Part shown: positions 51,067 to 61,052 of the stretch, one piece after another
Position numbering within the stretch: the first letter of the stretch is position 1
How the letters are laid out: each line of letters begins with the position of its first letter
Assembly (NCBI RefSeq): GCF_000227135.1
Contig: NC_018263.1
Location: forward strand, 425,601 to 489,600
DNA: 64,000 nt
Source: Leishmania donovani
Lineage: Eukaryota; Euglenozoa; Kinetoplastea; Trypanosomatida; Trypanosomatidae
Direction: 5' to 3'
The notes under the pieces: generated by a model
What the model was told of the DNA's origin: nothing
Seen by the model: only the letters and a program-made list of their open reading frames with translations
The model's database searches: none
Translations under genes and position numbers: made by a program

Positions 51067-51418
51067 GGCGCCAGACGGAGACGCGGTGTGGACTGCATGC
51101 CTCGCGCCAAAGCGGCCCGCGTCCGGGGTGGCATGCTCGAGGGCGGACGCCGCGGGTGCTCCACGTGCATGCCGGATGCGCGCAGGGAGGAAGGCCACCA
51201 GCCCCCGGCCAGGCCCCTCCGAGACCCTGCACATCCTGCCTGTGTGCCATGCTTCTCCGTCTCAGTCGCCTCCACCCGCGGCATGCCATCACGTGGTGCG
51301 GTGACGCTTCACATGGGAGGCTCTGGAGGACTCGGCGGTGCACGTCGGGAGTGCTCTCATCCCGCTTCCGGCATCTCTGCCCCGTGAAAGCCCACCCCGG
51401 CCGGATCGAGGAGAGATG
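51067..51418 (-). repeat. Dispersed repeat family R, copy 2 (inverted relative to copy 1)
   Basis: Reverse complement of 17293-17667 with a few substitutions, for example near 51109-51134. It lacks the last 20 or so bases present in the neighbouring copy, where the gap begins. It differs from the copy at 51518-51894 at several positions, so the two are not simply the same sequence twice. Confidence 0.82.
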
Positions 51419-51517
51419 NNNNNNNNNNNNNNNNNNNNNNNNNNNNNNNNNNNNNNNNNNNNNNNNNNNNNNNNNNNNNNNNNNNNNNNNNNNNNNNNNN
51501 NNNNNNNNNNNNNNNNN
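51419..51517. other. 99-N assembly gap between two R repeats
   Basis: Unlike the other 99-N gaps, the flanks are diverged copies rather than an exact overlap. It could hide real tandem spacing, or join two haplotypes of one repeat. Confidence 0.8.
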
Positions 51518-51894
51518 CTAACCGGCGCCAGACGGAGACGCGGTGTGGACTGCATGCCTCGCGGCAAAGGGGTCCGCGTCCGGGGTGACATGCTCGAGGG
51601 CGGACGCCGCGGGTGCTCCACGTGCATGCCGGATGCGCGCAGGGAGGAAGGCCACCAGCCCCCGGCCAGGCCCCTCCGAGACCCTGCACATCCTGCCTGT
51701 GTGCCATGCTTCTCCGTCTCAGTCGCCTCCACCCGCGGCATGCCATCACGTGGTGCGGTGACGCTTCACATGGGAGGCTCTGGAGGACTCGGCGGTGCAC
51801 GTCGGGAGTGCTCTCATCCCGCTTCCGGCATCTCTGCCCCGTGAAAGCCCACCCCGGCCGGATCGAGGAGAGATGCCGCGTGTCTCGTACACAT
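51518..51894 (-). repeat. Dispersed repeat family R, copy 3 (inverted)
   Basis: Reverse complement of 17293-17667 over its whole length, including the end GTACGAGACACGCGG, where similarity to copy 1 stops at 51894. Confidence 0.85.
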
Positions 51895-52999
51895 GCACAT
51901 CGGCGCTGTCCTGTATGCATCTCTTCGCACCTTTTCGCTTCATCACTCGTGCTCCTTATTCCCCTGGATGTTTTCCTTGGATGTGATGCCCGATGCCCCA
52001 GCTGTGCATGACAGTCCCCGTGCACAGCACTCACATGTCTGCGTCCTGAAACAGGTTTCAGGACGACGCTGTTGTTGTCTGCGTGACCCGCTGGCTGCAT
52101 CCTCCAGTTCCAGGGATGCCATGAATGATGTCTGAAGGGGTTGCCGGCTTGTGCTGCAACAGGTGGGGGCGCTGGTATGCGTCTGTGGTGGCAGTGGGCA
52201 TTCCACCCTCTGCTGCACCCGCACGCCTCTCATTAGGAGTGTGTGTGTGTCAAGCAGAAAGGGACCCGCGGATAGGCATGCGCGTGCGCACAGAGAGCTC
52301 GCAGCTTGTCGTGCTGAGGGAGACACAGAGGGGCATCCATAGACACCCGACGGGGAAGCCCCTGCAGCTCGGGTGGGACGTGCGTAAGCAGGTCAGCTTG
52401 CGCAGCGGAGAGCTGCTGCTGGTCGCTGTGCCGCGCACCGGCGAGTGCGTGCCTTGTTTCGGGGGACGCTCACCCCGCTGCCTGGCGTGCTCGAGCGTCC
52501 AGCACGCCACCTTTCAGAGGACGAATCTTAGTTTGGCCTGCATGACATCCTTGCCCGCGGAGGATGTGGGGAGTGTGGCGTGATGAACACAGATGGCGTG
52601 GTGCCGTGCCGGCGTACGGTTGCGCTGCAAGCCCAGGGGCCCACCACCATGATGGGGCGAAGAGGGCCCAGGAGGGATGGTTCGGCGGCTCCGCATGCAC
52701 GCCTGGCCATCTTCGATTTGTTCTTGTGGGCGGGGCGATGGCGTGGGAGATCCATGATGCGGCGAGTGTGCTGCGGGCCGCGGTTGGGCCTCTGAGGCGC
52801 CGTGATGTGCACAGCCGAGGATGCCGGCGTAGGGCCGACAAACGCCGCGGCTGTCTCTGTGTACCTTGCCGGCGCTGCTGGAGCCTGTCTCGCAGAACGG
52901 TCGCGTAGTCGTCGTGAGGCTATTCGCTGGAGGGGCTTTCGCGACGGGTGGTGGTCGGCGTGACAGGGCGGGCGGAGTGAGAGTGCAGCAGGACTGCAT

Positions 53000-53303
53000 T
53001 CATCTCTCGAGGCTGGCTGTATCATGAGCATGACCGAGAGAGGGCGGCACGCAGGGCAGCGTCGCAAGAGCTGCTTCCAATCGCGTCAGCTCTGGCGTGC
53101 AGAGCGCTGCGTAGGCGGCGTCACCAGAGGGGCCCGCCTTCGTGGGTGTGTTGTTGGCCGCCGTCGCGTATCTTGCCGTGGCCTTGCGGGACACCTCGGT
53201 GTGCGTCTGCGTGACGGCGTCGGTGGTGTGCCGTGCGGTGGTGTGGTTATGGCTTGCACACGTCAGGTGCTCATCATTGGGCCAATCGTGTGGGATGGCC
53301 CCC
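53000..53303 (+). repeat. 304-base exact duplicate flanking a gap, left copy
   Basis: Matches 53403-53706; separated only by 99 N and interpreted as unmerged contig ends. Confidence 0.87.
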
Positions 53304-53402
53304 NNNNNNNNNNNNNNNNNNNNNNNNNNNNNNNNNNNNNNNNNNNNNNNNNNNNNNNNNNNNNNNNNNNNNNNNNNNNNNNNNNNNNNNNNNNNNNNNN
53401 NN
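53304..53402. other. 99-N assembly gap (false gap)
   Basis: Flanked by the 304-base exact duplicate. Confidence 0.9.
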
Positions 53403-53706
53403 TCATCTCTCGAGGCTGGCTGTATCATGAGCATGACCGAGAGAGGGCGGCACGCAGGGCAGCGTCGCAAGAGCTGCTTCCAATCGCGTCAGCTCTGGCG
53501 TGCAGAGCGCTGCGTAGGCGGCGTCACCAGAGGGGCCCGCCTTCGTGGGTGTGTTGTTGGCCGCCGTCGCGTATCTTGCCGTGGCCTTGCGGGACACCTC
53601 GGTGTGCGTCTGCGTGACGGCGTCGGTGGTGTGCCGTGCGGTGGTGTGGTTATGGCTTGCACACGTCAGGTGCTCATCATTGGGCCAATCGTGTGGGATG
53701 GCCCCC
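53403..53706 (+). repeat. 304-base exact duplicate flanking a gap, right copy
   Basis: Same sequence as 53000-53303, continuing into unique sequence. Confidence 0.87.
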
Positions 53707-54310
53707 TCCCTGGCCGGCTGGGTCTTCATCTCGTGTCGGACACCGGGCCGCGCGAGCCGGCCCCCGCCCCGATGGCGTGTGGGCTGCGTGCGATATTGCC
53801 TTGTGTGTGGAGATCCTCCTATGCCGCGAGGTGACTGTTAGGTGTGCAGCCCGAGGTGGTGTGTATGCGCCCCGCAGGGACGTGACAGCACAGCCGCAGC
53901 GCCGCTGCTGCGCCGTTGTCGTTGAGAAGAGGGGGAGCGCGTACAGTTGTGCCCGTGTCGTCCTCTGTGAGCACGGGGACGCCAGCGGCGTGCCTCCTCT
54001 CTCTTGCTGCGCCGGGGTGCTGGAAGGCTGGTACGCCTGGTGCCCTGTGGGGCCTGTAGGGCCTGTGGGAGTGAACTGCGCGTGTTGCACAATGCAGACC
54101 CCTGTATCGACGCTTCGTGACGGGGGCGGGCCAGGCAACAGTGGTGCGCTTCGTTGCGCGCACTGGCAGTTGCGCTGCGTCTGGCGCTGGCGGGGCCACG
54201 GGCTGCTTCCTGCATCAGCGCCTCGCTGCCAAATCAGAAAGCAGGAGTTGAGGGCCGTGTACTCGTTGCATCGCCGGCACGACTCGCCGTGAGCTGGTAC
54301 GAGCTTCATG

Positions 54311-55053
54311 GTTGATCGCAGTTCTCGTCAACGAGCCCGCCCAGCGCTGTCTAGCGATACGAAGAGTGGGTACTAGACCGTGAGGTAGCACAGTGCGGTG
54401 GCCGGGCATCACCAGGGCAAAAGCGAAGTGGTGCTGAAACAACGTGAAGCGTATTTTCCTTCCGTAAAGAACAGATTACTATCGCGACGACTGCAAGCGT
54501 TGCCGGGTGGAGTCGTGCAATGGAGGTTTTCAAGCTTTGGGGATAGTGTATAGCATGAGCTGCCAGCCCTCTGTAGACATGCTCGCGATTAAGCGTCATG
54601 CTGCCGGCACTCACGTGGCCGTCAAGCGAATGGAGTTGCGTTCACGACGGTGGCAAGCCTTTGCGCGGTAACCTCAAAGCAAGACGGAACCAATCTCAGT
54701 CGCTCAGCCGCTTCCTTTGCCGATGGCAAAGGGAAAGGATTTACGTCGTCGTTTTCATTCTGGTTGACGATCCGCCGTTGCCGCAGCGTTCGCCCCCCCC
54801 CCGCTCTCCTTTCTCCTGCCGGAGATGCGAAGACTTCTGTTGGGGCTCACGTCAACCGATAATGTTTTTTTTTTAATTGTCTTTCTCATATGGCTCTCGT
54901 CTCAGTAATGGTCTCCCACGTATTCCTTCACACCCTTCTCGCTCGTGCCTCGCCGGGTACCCGCCAGAAGACGTTTTGCAACGTGCTACAAACCTGTTTG
55001 TTCACCCTTCTGTTGTCACTGTACGAGGGATCTCATCGGCTGTGATCGGCATC
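54311..55053 (+). other. Spacer upstream of the repeat-motif protein gene
   Basis: Returns to the base composition of normal spacers. C9 run near 54794-54803 and T11 run near 54864-54874, then a pyrimidine-rich stretch to about 55015. No gene supported. Confidence 0.5.
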
Positions 55054-55635
55054 ATGATCGAAAACTACGATACGATTACCGCAGGAAAGCGACTTACGCC
55101 GGAGGATTTAGACCAACACATTAAGCGGCTAACAGCGCCACGGCGTGAGGTGGAACTGCGTGACCCGTTCGAGGTGTGTCCGACGAAGCGAATCTCGCCG
55201 GAGGCGCTGTCGAGGATGACGGACCGTCTCTATACCCAGAGCCTCCAACACAAACAAGAGCGTCTTGCGGCGGCAGAGCAGGCCGCTTACGGTGCGCACA
55301 CGCGCGGCACCTTACTCAGATCCGCACCACTTTCACCACAGGACCAGGAGACATCCGTGAGGCGATTGTTCAACGATGCACTCGAACGGAAGCAGACGAA
55401 CATGGAGCAGCTCCGCCGACAACACCAATACCACCGCCCCACCAACGAGACAAAGGTCCCGCTAAACATGTTCGTGCAACATATGTACTACGACCGCCTG
55501 GAGGCCAAGAAGAAGACGGAGAAACGCCTTTACGACACGTACCTGGCACCGACAGAAATTCACACCGGCACCATTTCTCGCGAGAAAGCCGACGAGGCAT
55601 CGAATCGCCTGTGCACCACGAAGGCGGGGGCGTAG
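55054..55635 (+). CDS. Protein with internal ~40-residue helical repeats, unknown
   Basis: A 193-residue charged protein starting at the first ATG of the frame. A motif recurs roughly every 40-50 residues: a Ser/Thr-Pro-acidic cap followed by a helix with Arg-Leu-aromatic and Lys-Gln. Examples are LTPEDLDQHIKRL, ISPEALSRMTDRLYTQSLQH, LSPQDQETSVRRLFNDALER, a weaker VPLNMFVQHMYYDRLEAKKK, and ISREKADEASNRL at the end. This pattern is seen in several kinetoplastid cytoskeletal or flagellar proteins, but I cannot name a family. No signal peptide, TM segment or catalytic motif is visible. It is the first gene after the repeat-rich block. Confidence 0.7.
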   Translation: MIENYDTITAGKRLTPEDLDQHIKRLTAPRREVELRDPFEVCPTKRISPEALSRMTDRLYTQSLQHKQERLAAAEQAAYGAHTRGTLLRSAPLSPQDQETSVRRLFNDALERKQTNMEQLRRQHQYHRPTNETKVPLNMFVQHMYYDRLEAKKKTEKRLYDTYLAPTEIHTGTISREKADEASNRLCTTKAGA

Positions 55636-56310
55636 TTGTCGCGCGGCAAGTCGGTGCTCGTGTAGCCTTTTATTTTTTTCTTTTCGTCGTATGTACACTA
55701 TGTACGAAGTGTCTTCTCCGTACCCTCTCCCCAACGCTGCAGCTCGTATCCTCCATTCTGGTCGTGTGCGCTTGTGAGTGATACCCGTTTGTGGCTGTCC
55801 AGCGAGCAAACATAGCATCGACGCGACGGCGGCACTACCGTGTTCTTTGTTTTTCCTCTTCCTGAGGCCCTTTCTGCCAAAAGGAACCGTGACGCACAGA
55901 AGAGATGTCTCGCGCTCGGTCTTTGCGGCGGCGTACTGACCTCCCTCTGCTCCTCATGCACACAGGCGATTCGTGAGCCATGCCTCGTTCACGGACGCAT
56001 CTTTCTTCCCTTGCGCACTTTATCTTCATATCCTTCCCCCCGCCCCCCTGCTCTATCGCCGGCGCGTGGGGTGTATATATACATGCATGCATATATATAT
56101 ATATACACATAAATATGTATGTATATTATCTTTCACACCGCTGCCACGCATTACTGGCTCCGGAGCCGGCACACACGACGTCATTTAAAGCGGAGAGGCC
56201 CTTCCCATCCTACTCCTTTTGTGTTTCCCTTTTTGTTTCTGCCAACAGCGTACTGTGAGTGCAATCGCCCCCGCCCCTCACCCACCAGGGCCGACCACCC
56301 CGTGTTTGAC
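55636..56310 (+). other. Intergenic spacer with AT-tracts
   Basis: (AT)n tracts at 56073-56080 and 56090-56106, then pyrimidine-rich 56195-56245 with CAG at 56246-56248, a good splice acceptor candidate for the Gemin2-like gene. No gene supported. Confidence 0.5.
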
Positions 56311-57945
56311 ATGGCCGACGCCGCGGCGTACCTCAAGCTTGGTAAAAAGATCCAGTCTAGTCGATTCGGAAGGGCCGGCGTGGCTCGAGAGGAAGCAACC
56401 GTCATCAAAAACGACGGATGTGCGGCAGCTGCTAGCGACGGTGGCACTCCTGGCATAGATGTCACCTCCAACAGTACCACAAGTGGTTTGGTTGTGGTGC
56501 AAGTGAATGACGCGCAGCGTGAGGTACAGCAACTGCCAATGAAAAAGAAAAGGGTGGCGAAGCGATCACGCAGCGGCAGTGACGAAAAGGACCGACCTGC
56601 AGCGCCACCGGCGAAGTCGAACTCGATGGTGAATGCTACACCCGCGACAAGCACAGGCCAGCCCCCCTCGGAGGACTTATCCACCAGAGGCGTAGTCTTC
56701 GAAGATGGGTTAAATTTGACAAATGTGGCGTCGCCCACGGCGCCGGTTCCGCCGGTAGAAGGGGTGGCTCAGCGGATCAATCTCATGGCGAAGTGGTTCC
56801 CTGCGTCCTTGCAAGAGCGCAAACTTGACGCAGCGGTGGCACCCTCCATGATGTTTGTGGAGGCGACTGTCGACCGCGTGAACAAAATGCGTGAATATGT
56901 CCTTATCCTCCGTTACGGCATCGAGGATGTGGAGGCACTCTTGGAAGAATCGCGGCAAACCCAGTCGAATGTGTGGGGAAAGGAGTCGGCAGACGGCAAT
57001 TCGACTCATCAGAGGCCGCGGCGAGAATACTGGGACCTGTCGAGTAGCGAGGTTCGTGAGCTAGTGCGCTCGGTTGGTCTCCCGACTTTCGCGCAGGCGC
57101 TGGCTGAGTTTTCGGATGCGGTATTCGGCTCGCACTGGTCAGCTGCAGCGGCTGTCTACCGCCTCTTATCTCGGCGTCGTCGTGTTTGTGCGCCGATGGA
57201 CTACAACATCAAGGCCTGGCATGAGTATCTCAATACTCACGGGCCAGAAGGCGGGCGCCCGCCACGGCTTTCGGATGTCCTGTGGCTGAGTGCCGCTAGT
57301 ACCTCGGCGATGTTCACCGCCACGGCAAGCCGGCTGCTGCGCGGTGCGCGCTGCTGCGCGGAACAGATCAGCGTGTCGGATGCTTCGCTGGACGACAGAG
57401 CGTCATGCACAGCGTCTGAGGGCGACTCGGGGCCCTCAGATCGACCGAGGTTCTTTGACAACACCGAGACTGCGGCTGAAGAGAACGAGCCGGTGTCGAC
57501 GCGCGTCTGGCTGATGTCCGCGCCTGTTATTTTTCCGCCGACGCTTAGTCATGAGCAGCGGGCTGTGCTCTCTTTTCTGCGCTTTCTCATGCCGACCTCT
57601 CACTCGTTGCGCGAGCGTACGACCTCGGTGGGCTACGGCGTGTGGCTCTTCGCGGCTTTCAGCGCACTCGACATCCCGCTAGACCCTGACACAGACCGCC
57701 TGGCGCATGACCTATTCCGCACCTGCTGCCGACATCTTCGCACACTCGCAGCCTGGCAGGGTGTGTCCGGCAGCACCCGCGACTTGCTGCTGAGCAAGCT
57801 CCATCCTCGCAGGCCCGACGCGGCTCCACCTTTGTATACCTCCCTCGACGACATTCGCAGAGAGGATGTGCTCGCGCTGTACACGATCGTCGTCGTTCTT
57901 GCCCGCTTCTTCCGTCAAAACCAGGACCATTTCATGCCTTTGTGA
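56311..57945 (+). CDS. Gemin2-like SMN-complex protein
   Basis: A 544-residue protein. The C-terminal region (about 410-544) matches the Gemin2/Brr1 family: GVWLFAAFSALDIPLDPDTD, then a helix like LFRTCCRHLRTLA, and the closing VLALYTIVVVLARFFRQNQD that corresponds to the family's conserved terminal helix. Gemin2 binds SMN and the Sm heptamer during assembly of spliceosomal snRNPs, which trypanosomatids need for trans-splicing. Conserved-looking helices also occur at about 150-225 (INLMAKWFPASL, TVDRVNKMREYVLILRYG). The N-terminal 140 residues are disordered, with a basic KKKRVAKRSR cluster that could be a nuclear signal. The protein is nearly twice the human length owing to inserts. The start follows the predicted splice site; an upstream ATG at 56119 precedes it and is rejected. 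Confidence 0.75.
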   Translation: MADAAAYLKLGKKIQSSRFGRAGVAREEATVIKNDGCAAAASDGGTPGIDVTSNSTTSGLVVVQVNDAQREVQQLPMKKKRVAKRSRSGSDEKDRPAAPPAKSNSMVNATPATSTGQPPSEDLSTRGVVFEDGLNLTNVASPTAPVPPVEGVAQRINLMAKWFPASLQERKLDAAVAPSMMFVEATVDRVNKMREYVLILRYGIEDVEALLEESRQTQSNVWGKESADGNSTHQRPRREYWDLSSSEVRELVRSVGLPTFAQALAEFSDAVFGSHWSAAAAVYRLLSRRRRVCAPMDYNIKAWHEYLNTHGPEGGRPPRLSDVLWLSAASTSAMFTATASRLLRGARCCAEQISVSDASLDDRASCTASEGDSGPSDRPRFFDNTETAAEENEPVSTRVWLMSAPVIFPPTLSHEQRAVLSFLRFLMPTSHSLRERTTSVGYGVWLFAAFSALDIPLDPDTDRLAHDLFRTCCRHLRTLAAWQGVSGSTRDLLLSKLHPRRPDAAPPLYTSLDDIRREDVLALYTIVVVLARFFRQNQDHFMPL

Positions 57946-58275
57946 GTGTTTCCACAACGCCGCTGGCAGAGTACGATTCACGCGCATTCCTTGCAGTGCG
58001 CCACTTTGTTAGCCTGTATCCGTATATCTGTGCGCTTGTGGGAGTGTGGCGGGAGTGGCCTGTGTGTGCGTGTGTGCGTACGTTGGCAATGGACATGATC
58101 ATAGGCCCCCCTCCCTTGAGCCAGCTTCCAGTATAAGCTCGCTAAAAGGGATAAAGAAAAGACAGCGGACTCGCCTGCCGTCATGGGCGGCCACAAAGTG
58201 ATCCGATCCTCCATCATCTGAATCTTGTCAGGAGGCCTGTTTTTTCTTGTCGTTGTCCCAGCGCTTTTGGTGACC
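57946..58275 (+). other. 3' spacer after the Gemin2-like gene
   Basis: No gene seen; leads into repeat S copy 3. Confidence 0.5.
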
Positions 58276-58670
58276 TCTGATAGCCAGTTCAGGAGGGGGA
58301 GGGGCGCCGCGTCGCGGCACCAGGACCCAGCCACCCACGCACAGTGTGTGTGGGGACGCCAAGCACCTACGGCGTCAGGTGGGGGTGGGCCATCAGAGCG
58401 ATTTGCCGCTGCCGGCGTCGGCGGGGAGACACGCCTGTGCCACCCGTATGACGCGGCAGAGCGTCCGTGCAGCTCGAACGCACCTCACACCCGGCTCTCG
58501 GTCTCCACTGGTGGTGGTGGTGGGAGGGGGTGGGGGGCCTCTGCGCCACTCCGGGGGAGCGGAGTTGGTGAGAAGAGTTTGGGGCACAGGCCGTGCTCGG
58601 GTGACTGAGTCGGCGCCTTGCGGCAACGCGTGCCTGCCGCTGCTTCGCACCGGGCTGATGGGAGCCTCTG
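58276..58670 (+). repeat. Dispersed repeat family S, copy 3 (SIDER-like)
   Basis: A near-identical copy of 39042-39437 in the same orientation; it shares the shorter GGT microsatellite with copy 2. Flanks differ completely from the other copies, which fixes the element boundaries to within a few bases. Confidence 0.85.
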
Positions 58671-59456
58671 AACGATTGGGAGAAAATGGAATGGAACTCT
58701 TGCTGAGTGGCAGAGGAGACGCTGTGGCACTTGATAAAAAAAATCGGTTTGTGTCTAACAGAAGCCACTGCACACGAATTCAAGGCGTGCTTGCACATTT
58801 CTTAAAGGTGCGCATGATAGGCTATCCGAGGTACTCCTCATGGGATTGCTCTTGTCGCTCTTCTGCCCACTCCTCTTACTCCTCACATCCCTCGAACACG
58901 ATTCCGTCTCTGTTTTTCATCTTGGCCCCTCAATTCTTTTGTATGAATGCCTTTTGGGCCGCCTCCTTCCTGTATGGCAATTCGAGGCGGGAGACGACGA
59001 CGCGCACTTTGGGTGCATTTTAGTTTTATGTGTCGTTTGCATACGTGTGGGCGTGTGTGTGTGAGAGTCATTGATGGCATTCCGTGTGTTCTAGCGGCAT
59101 AGAATCATCTCTCGTTTCTTTTTCTTCTTCACCTCCGCATACACACACACACACACACACACGCACAAGCATACGTATACGTACGCATACATACGCACCG
59201 GGGCACTCGGTGGGTTCCGACAGCGTTTTGACGAGCTGGTGAAGCTTATCACCTCTTTTATGGGGTGAGGTGTGGGGGTTAATTTATGAATATTGAGCGC
59301 ATAGACGACACCACATTTCTCACTCCGCTCCCTCTTTCTTTCCCAACACTAACCACAAGCACCACGAAAGCCAACACCCTGTCTAACGAGCCTTCCCGCG
59401 CTACCGTTGATATCGGAGACCACGCACGCCGACTCTCACACAGAGGAATCACTGCC
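58671..59456 (+). other. Spacer upstream of the BILBO1-NTD gene
   Basis: (CA)n at 59141-59162; pyrimidine-rich 59325-59350 with an AG near 59360. No gene supported. Confidence 0.5.
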
Positions 59457-60230
59457 ATGTTCACGTTGTTATGTTGCGCAGACTTGGCGGGCAACAAGGT
59501 GAACCTCGAGATCGCCCTAGAGACCTTTCCAGCCACGCTTCGGTGCCTGGAGAGTGACATCGCTCGTATTTTTAGCCGTGAGGTGGAGGAGTCGGGTACA
59601 GTAGAGCATCGCACAAATGTGGCGGAACCCTTTCAAGTAATGAGTGTCGTCATCTACGATGACGTGCTGCTGCGCTGGACAAAGCTCAAATCACTGGCAC
59701 AACTGCACGAGTACGACCAGCTGTATGTCTTTCAGCCGCAGACGCAGTGGCACGTGGACCTGCAGAAGGAGCTGCCACCCCCGCGGCCACCAGCGCGCAG
59801 TCGAGCATCCTCCCTAACTGGGACCTCGGGCGCGTTGGCATCGCTGCATGTCAACGGCCGCGCGTCCTCTCCGTGGCCGAGGAGCGGTCTTAGCACTCGA
59901 GTTTCTGCCGCCGCGGATGTCGATACATCGCATTCACCTGTTCCGAGCCGGTCGCCGGCGCGAGCACAGTTGGAGGAGCATCGCCGTGAGGAGGAGCGAC
60001 TGGCGCACCGGTTGGCAACCCTGCGGAGGGAGCGGGAGCTCCTCGAGCGTGAGGCGCAGCGGGAGGAAGAAGAGGAGCGTCGCCGCCGCTCCCTCGAGAC
60101 GTACCGGCTGCTGAAGTGCAAGGAGGAAGAAATATGGTCTCAGCGGGACGCATTAGCGAGGGCGGAGGAGGAGTTCCGCCAATTTCTGGCGGAGAAGCAG
60201 CGATTGATGGGGCAGTCCCCAACGCCCTGA
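59457..60230 (+). CDS. BILBO1-type N-terminal domain protein with coiled coil
   Basis: A 257-residue protein. Residues 1 to about 105 resemble the ubiquitin-like N-terminal domain of BILBO1, the flagellar pocket collar scaffold: a start like CADLAGNKVNLEIALETFP, then VVIYDDVLLRWTKLKSLAQL and YDQLYVFQPQTQWHVDLQKE. BILBO1 continues with EF-hands and a long coiled coil. This protein instead has a Ser/Pro/Arg-rich linker (about 106-165) and a short charged coiled coil (about 168-250, LEEHRREEERLAHRLATLRR and following). It is therefore a shorter relative, probably cytoskeletal and perhaps at the flagellar pocket collar or basal body. The similarity is judged by eye. The start at 59457 puts the domain at the N-terminus, as in BILBO1. 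Confidence 0.75.
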   Translation: MFTLLCCADLAGNKVNLEIALETFPATLRCLESDIARIFSREVEESGTVEHRTNVAEPFQVMSVVIYDDVLLRWTKLKSLAQLHEYDQLYVFQPQTQWHVDLQKELPPPRPPARSRASSLTGTSGALASLHVNGRASSPWPRSGLSTRVSAAADVDTSHSPVPSRSPARAQLEEHRREEERLAHRLATLRRERELLEREAQREEEEERRRRSLETYRLLKCKEEEIWSQRDALARAEEEFRQFLAEKQRLMGQSPTP

Positions 60231-61052
60231 GTGAGGGGAAGCCTCCGGAAAATCACATGCCTTCGCCGCGCTGGCGACTGCCCCTCACACCGGTGCACGT
60301 CATACCTCTCAGCGCGTCGAGCGTCTAGTCCTCTTTTCGCGCTTCCCCTCCGTCACTGGATGTCAAGGCCACTCTCTCCCCCCCGTCGCCTTCCTCGCTA
60401 GACTGTATATCGCGAACGCACACAGAGAAACGCAACCGAAGAAAATGAAAATAACCTCGTCGAATATACACAATGCCGGTTGGCACCCCGCAGAAGTGAT
60501 AGTGGCTCTCGTTTGGCGAAGCGCTTTGCCGGCAACTGGGCAGTACCGAGGCATATAGGCTCGTCGCGAATTAGAAGGGCTTCTTCTAACACACGTCGCT
60601 AGCTCGCTCGCTCCCTCTCTCTGCCTGCATGCTTGCATAGGATGCTTGTACTGGCACCCCTTTGCCGTGCGTCTCTACCGTTTGTTGGTGTATTCATGTA
60701 TGCTTCTTCTCTTCTGCGCTTCTTTCTGTCCTTTCATCTGTAGTGCTTGCACGCCTCTCTGACTTGCACACAACCACGTCGTTGTGTAGGACGTCGGTAC
60801 TCGCAAAACGCCGCGGTCGTGTTTCTGGTGTATGCGGCACCCTCTGTTCATCGCATAGGGGGTGTCTCGGCGGTGTTTTGTTCTTATCTGGGGGAAGTCG
60901 CTGGGGGGGGGGCCGAGATGCACAAGTGATTTACTTCGGAGACCAAACGGCACACGCCGGTAACCGCAGCGCCCTGCGCGGCCTTCTAGACTCCTTTGCA
61001 TGAGTGCATTCACGGTAAGAGCACATCGTTTCTTAGTTGCCTTGCTGCGAAG
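60231..61052 (+). other. Intergenic spacer
   Basis: Pyrimidine-rich 60600-60745 and a G9 run near 60904-60912. No gene supported. Confidence 0.5.

Larger units (their letters stand above)
51895..54310. other. GC-rich block of unknown nature, possible degenerate element
   Basis: About 2.4 kb (less once the false gap is removed) with high GC and few A/T or pyrimidine runs, unlike ordinary spacers in this window. Several medium open frames occur on both strands, none longer than about 230 codons and the longest of them crossing Ns. None shows a domain I recognise. On the minus strand the frames are rich in Pro/Thr/Arg and include a CRRC motif near 54275. This could be a decayed retroelement (DIRE, SLACS or TATE remnant) or a pseudogene; I cannot choose. 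Confidence 0.4.

Noticed and set aside
56119..56310. Upstream ATG extending the Gemin2-like protein
   Set aside because: Precedes the pyrimidine tract and CAG acceptor; peptide is low complexity.
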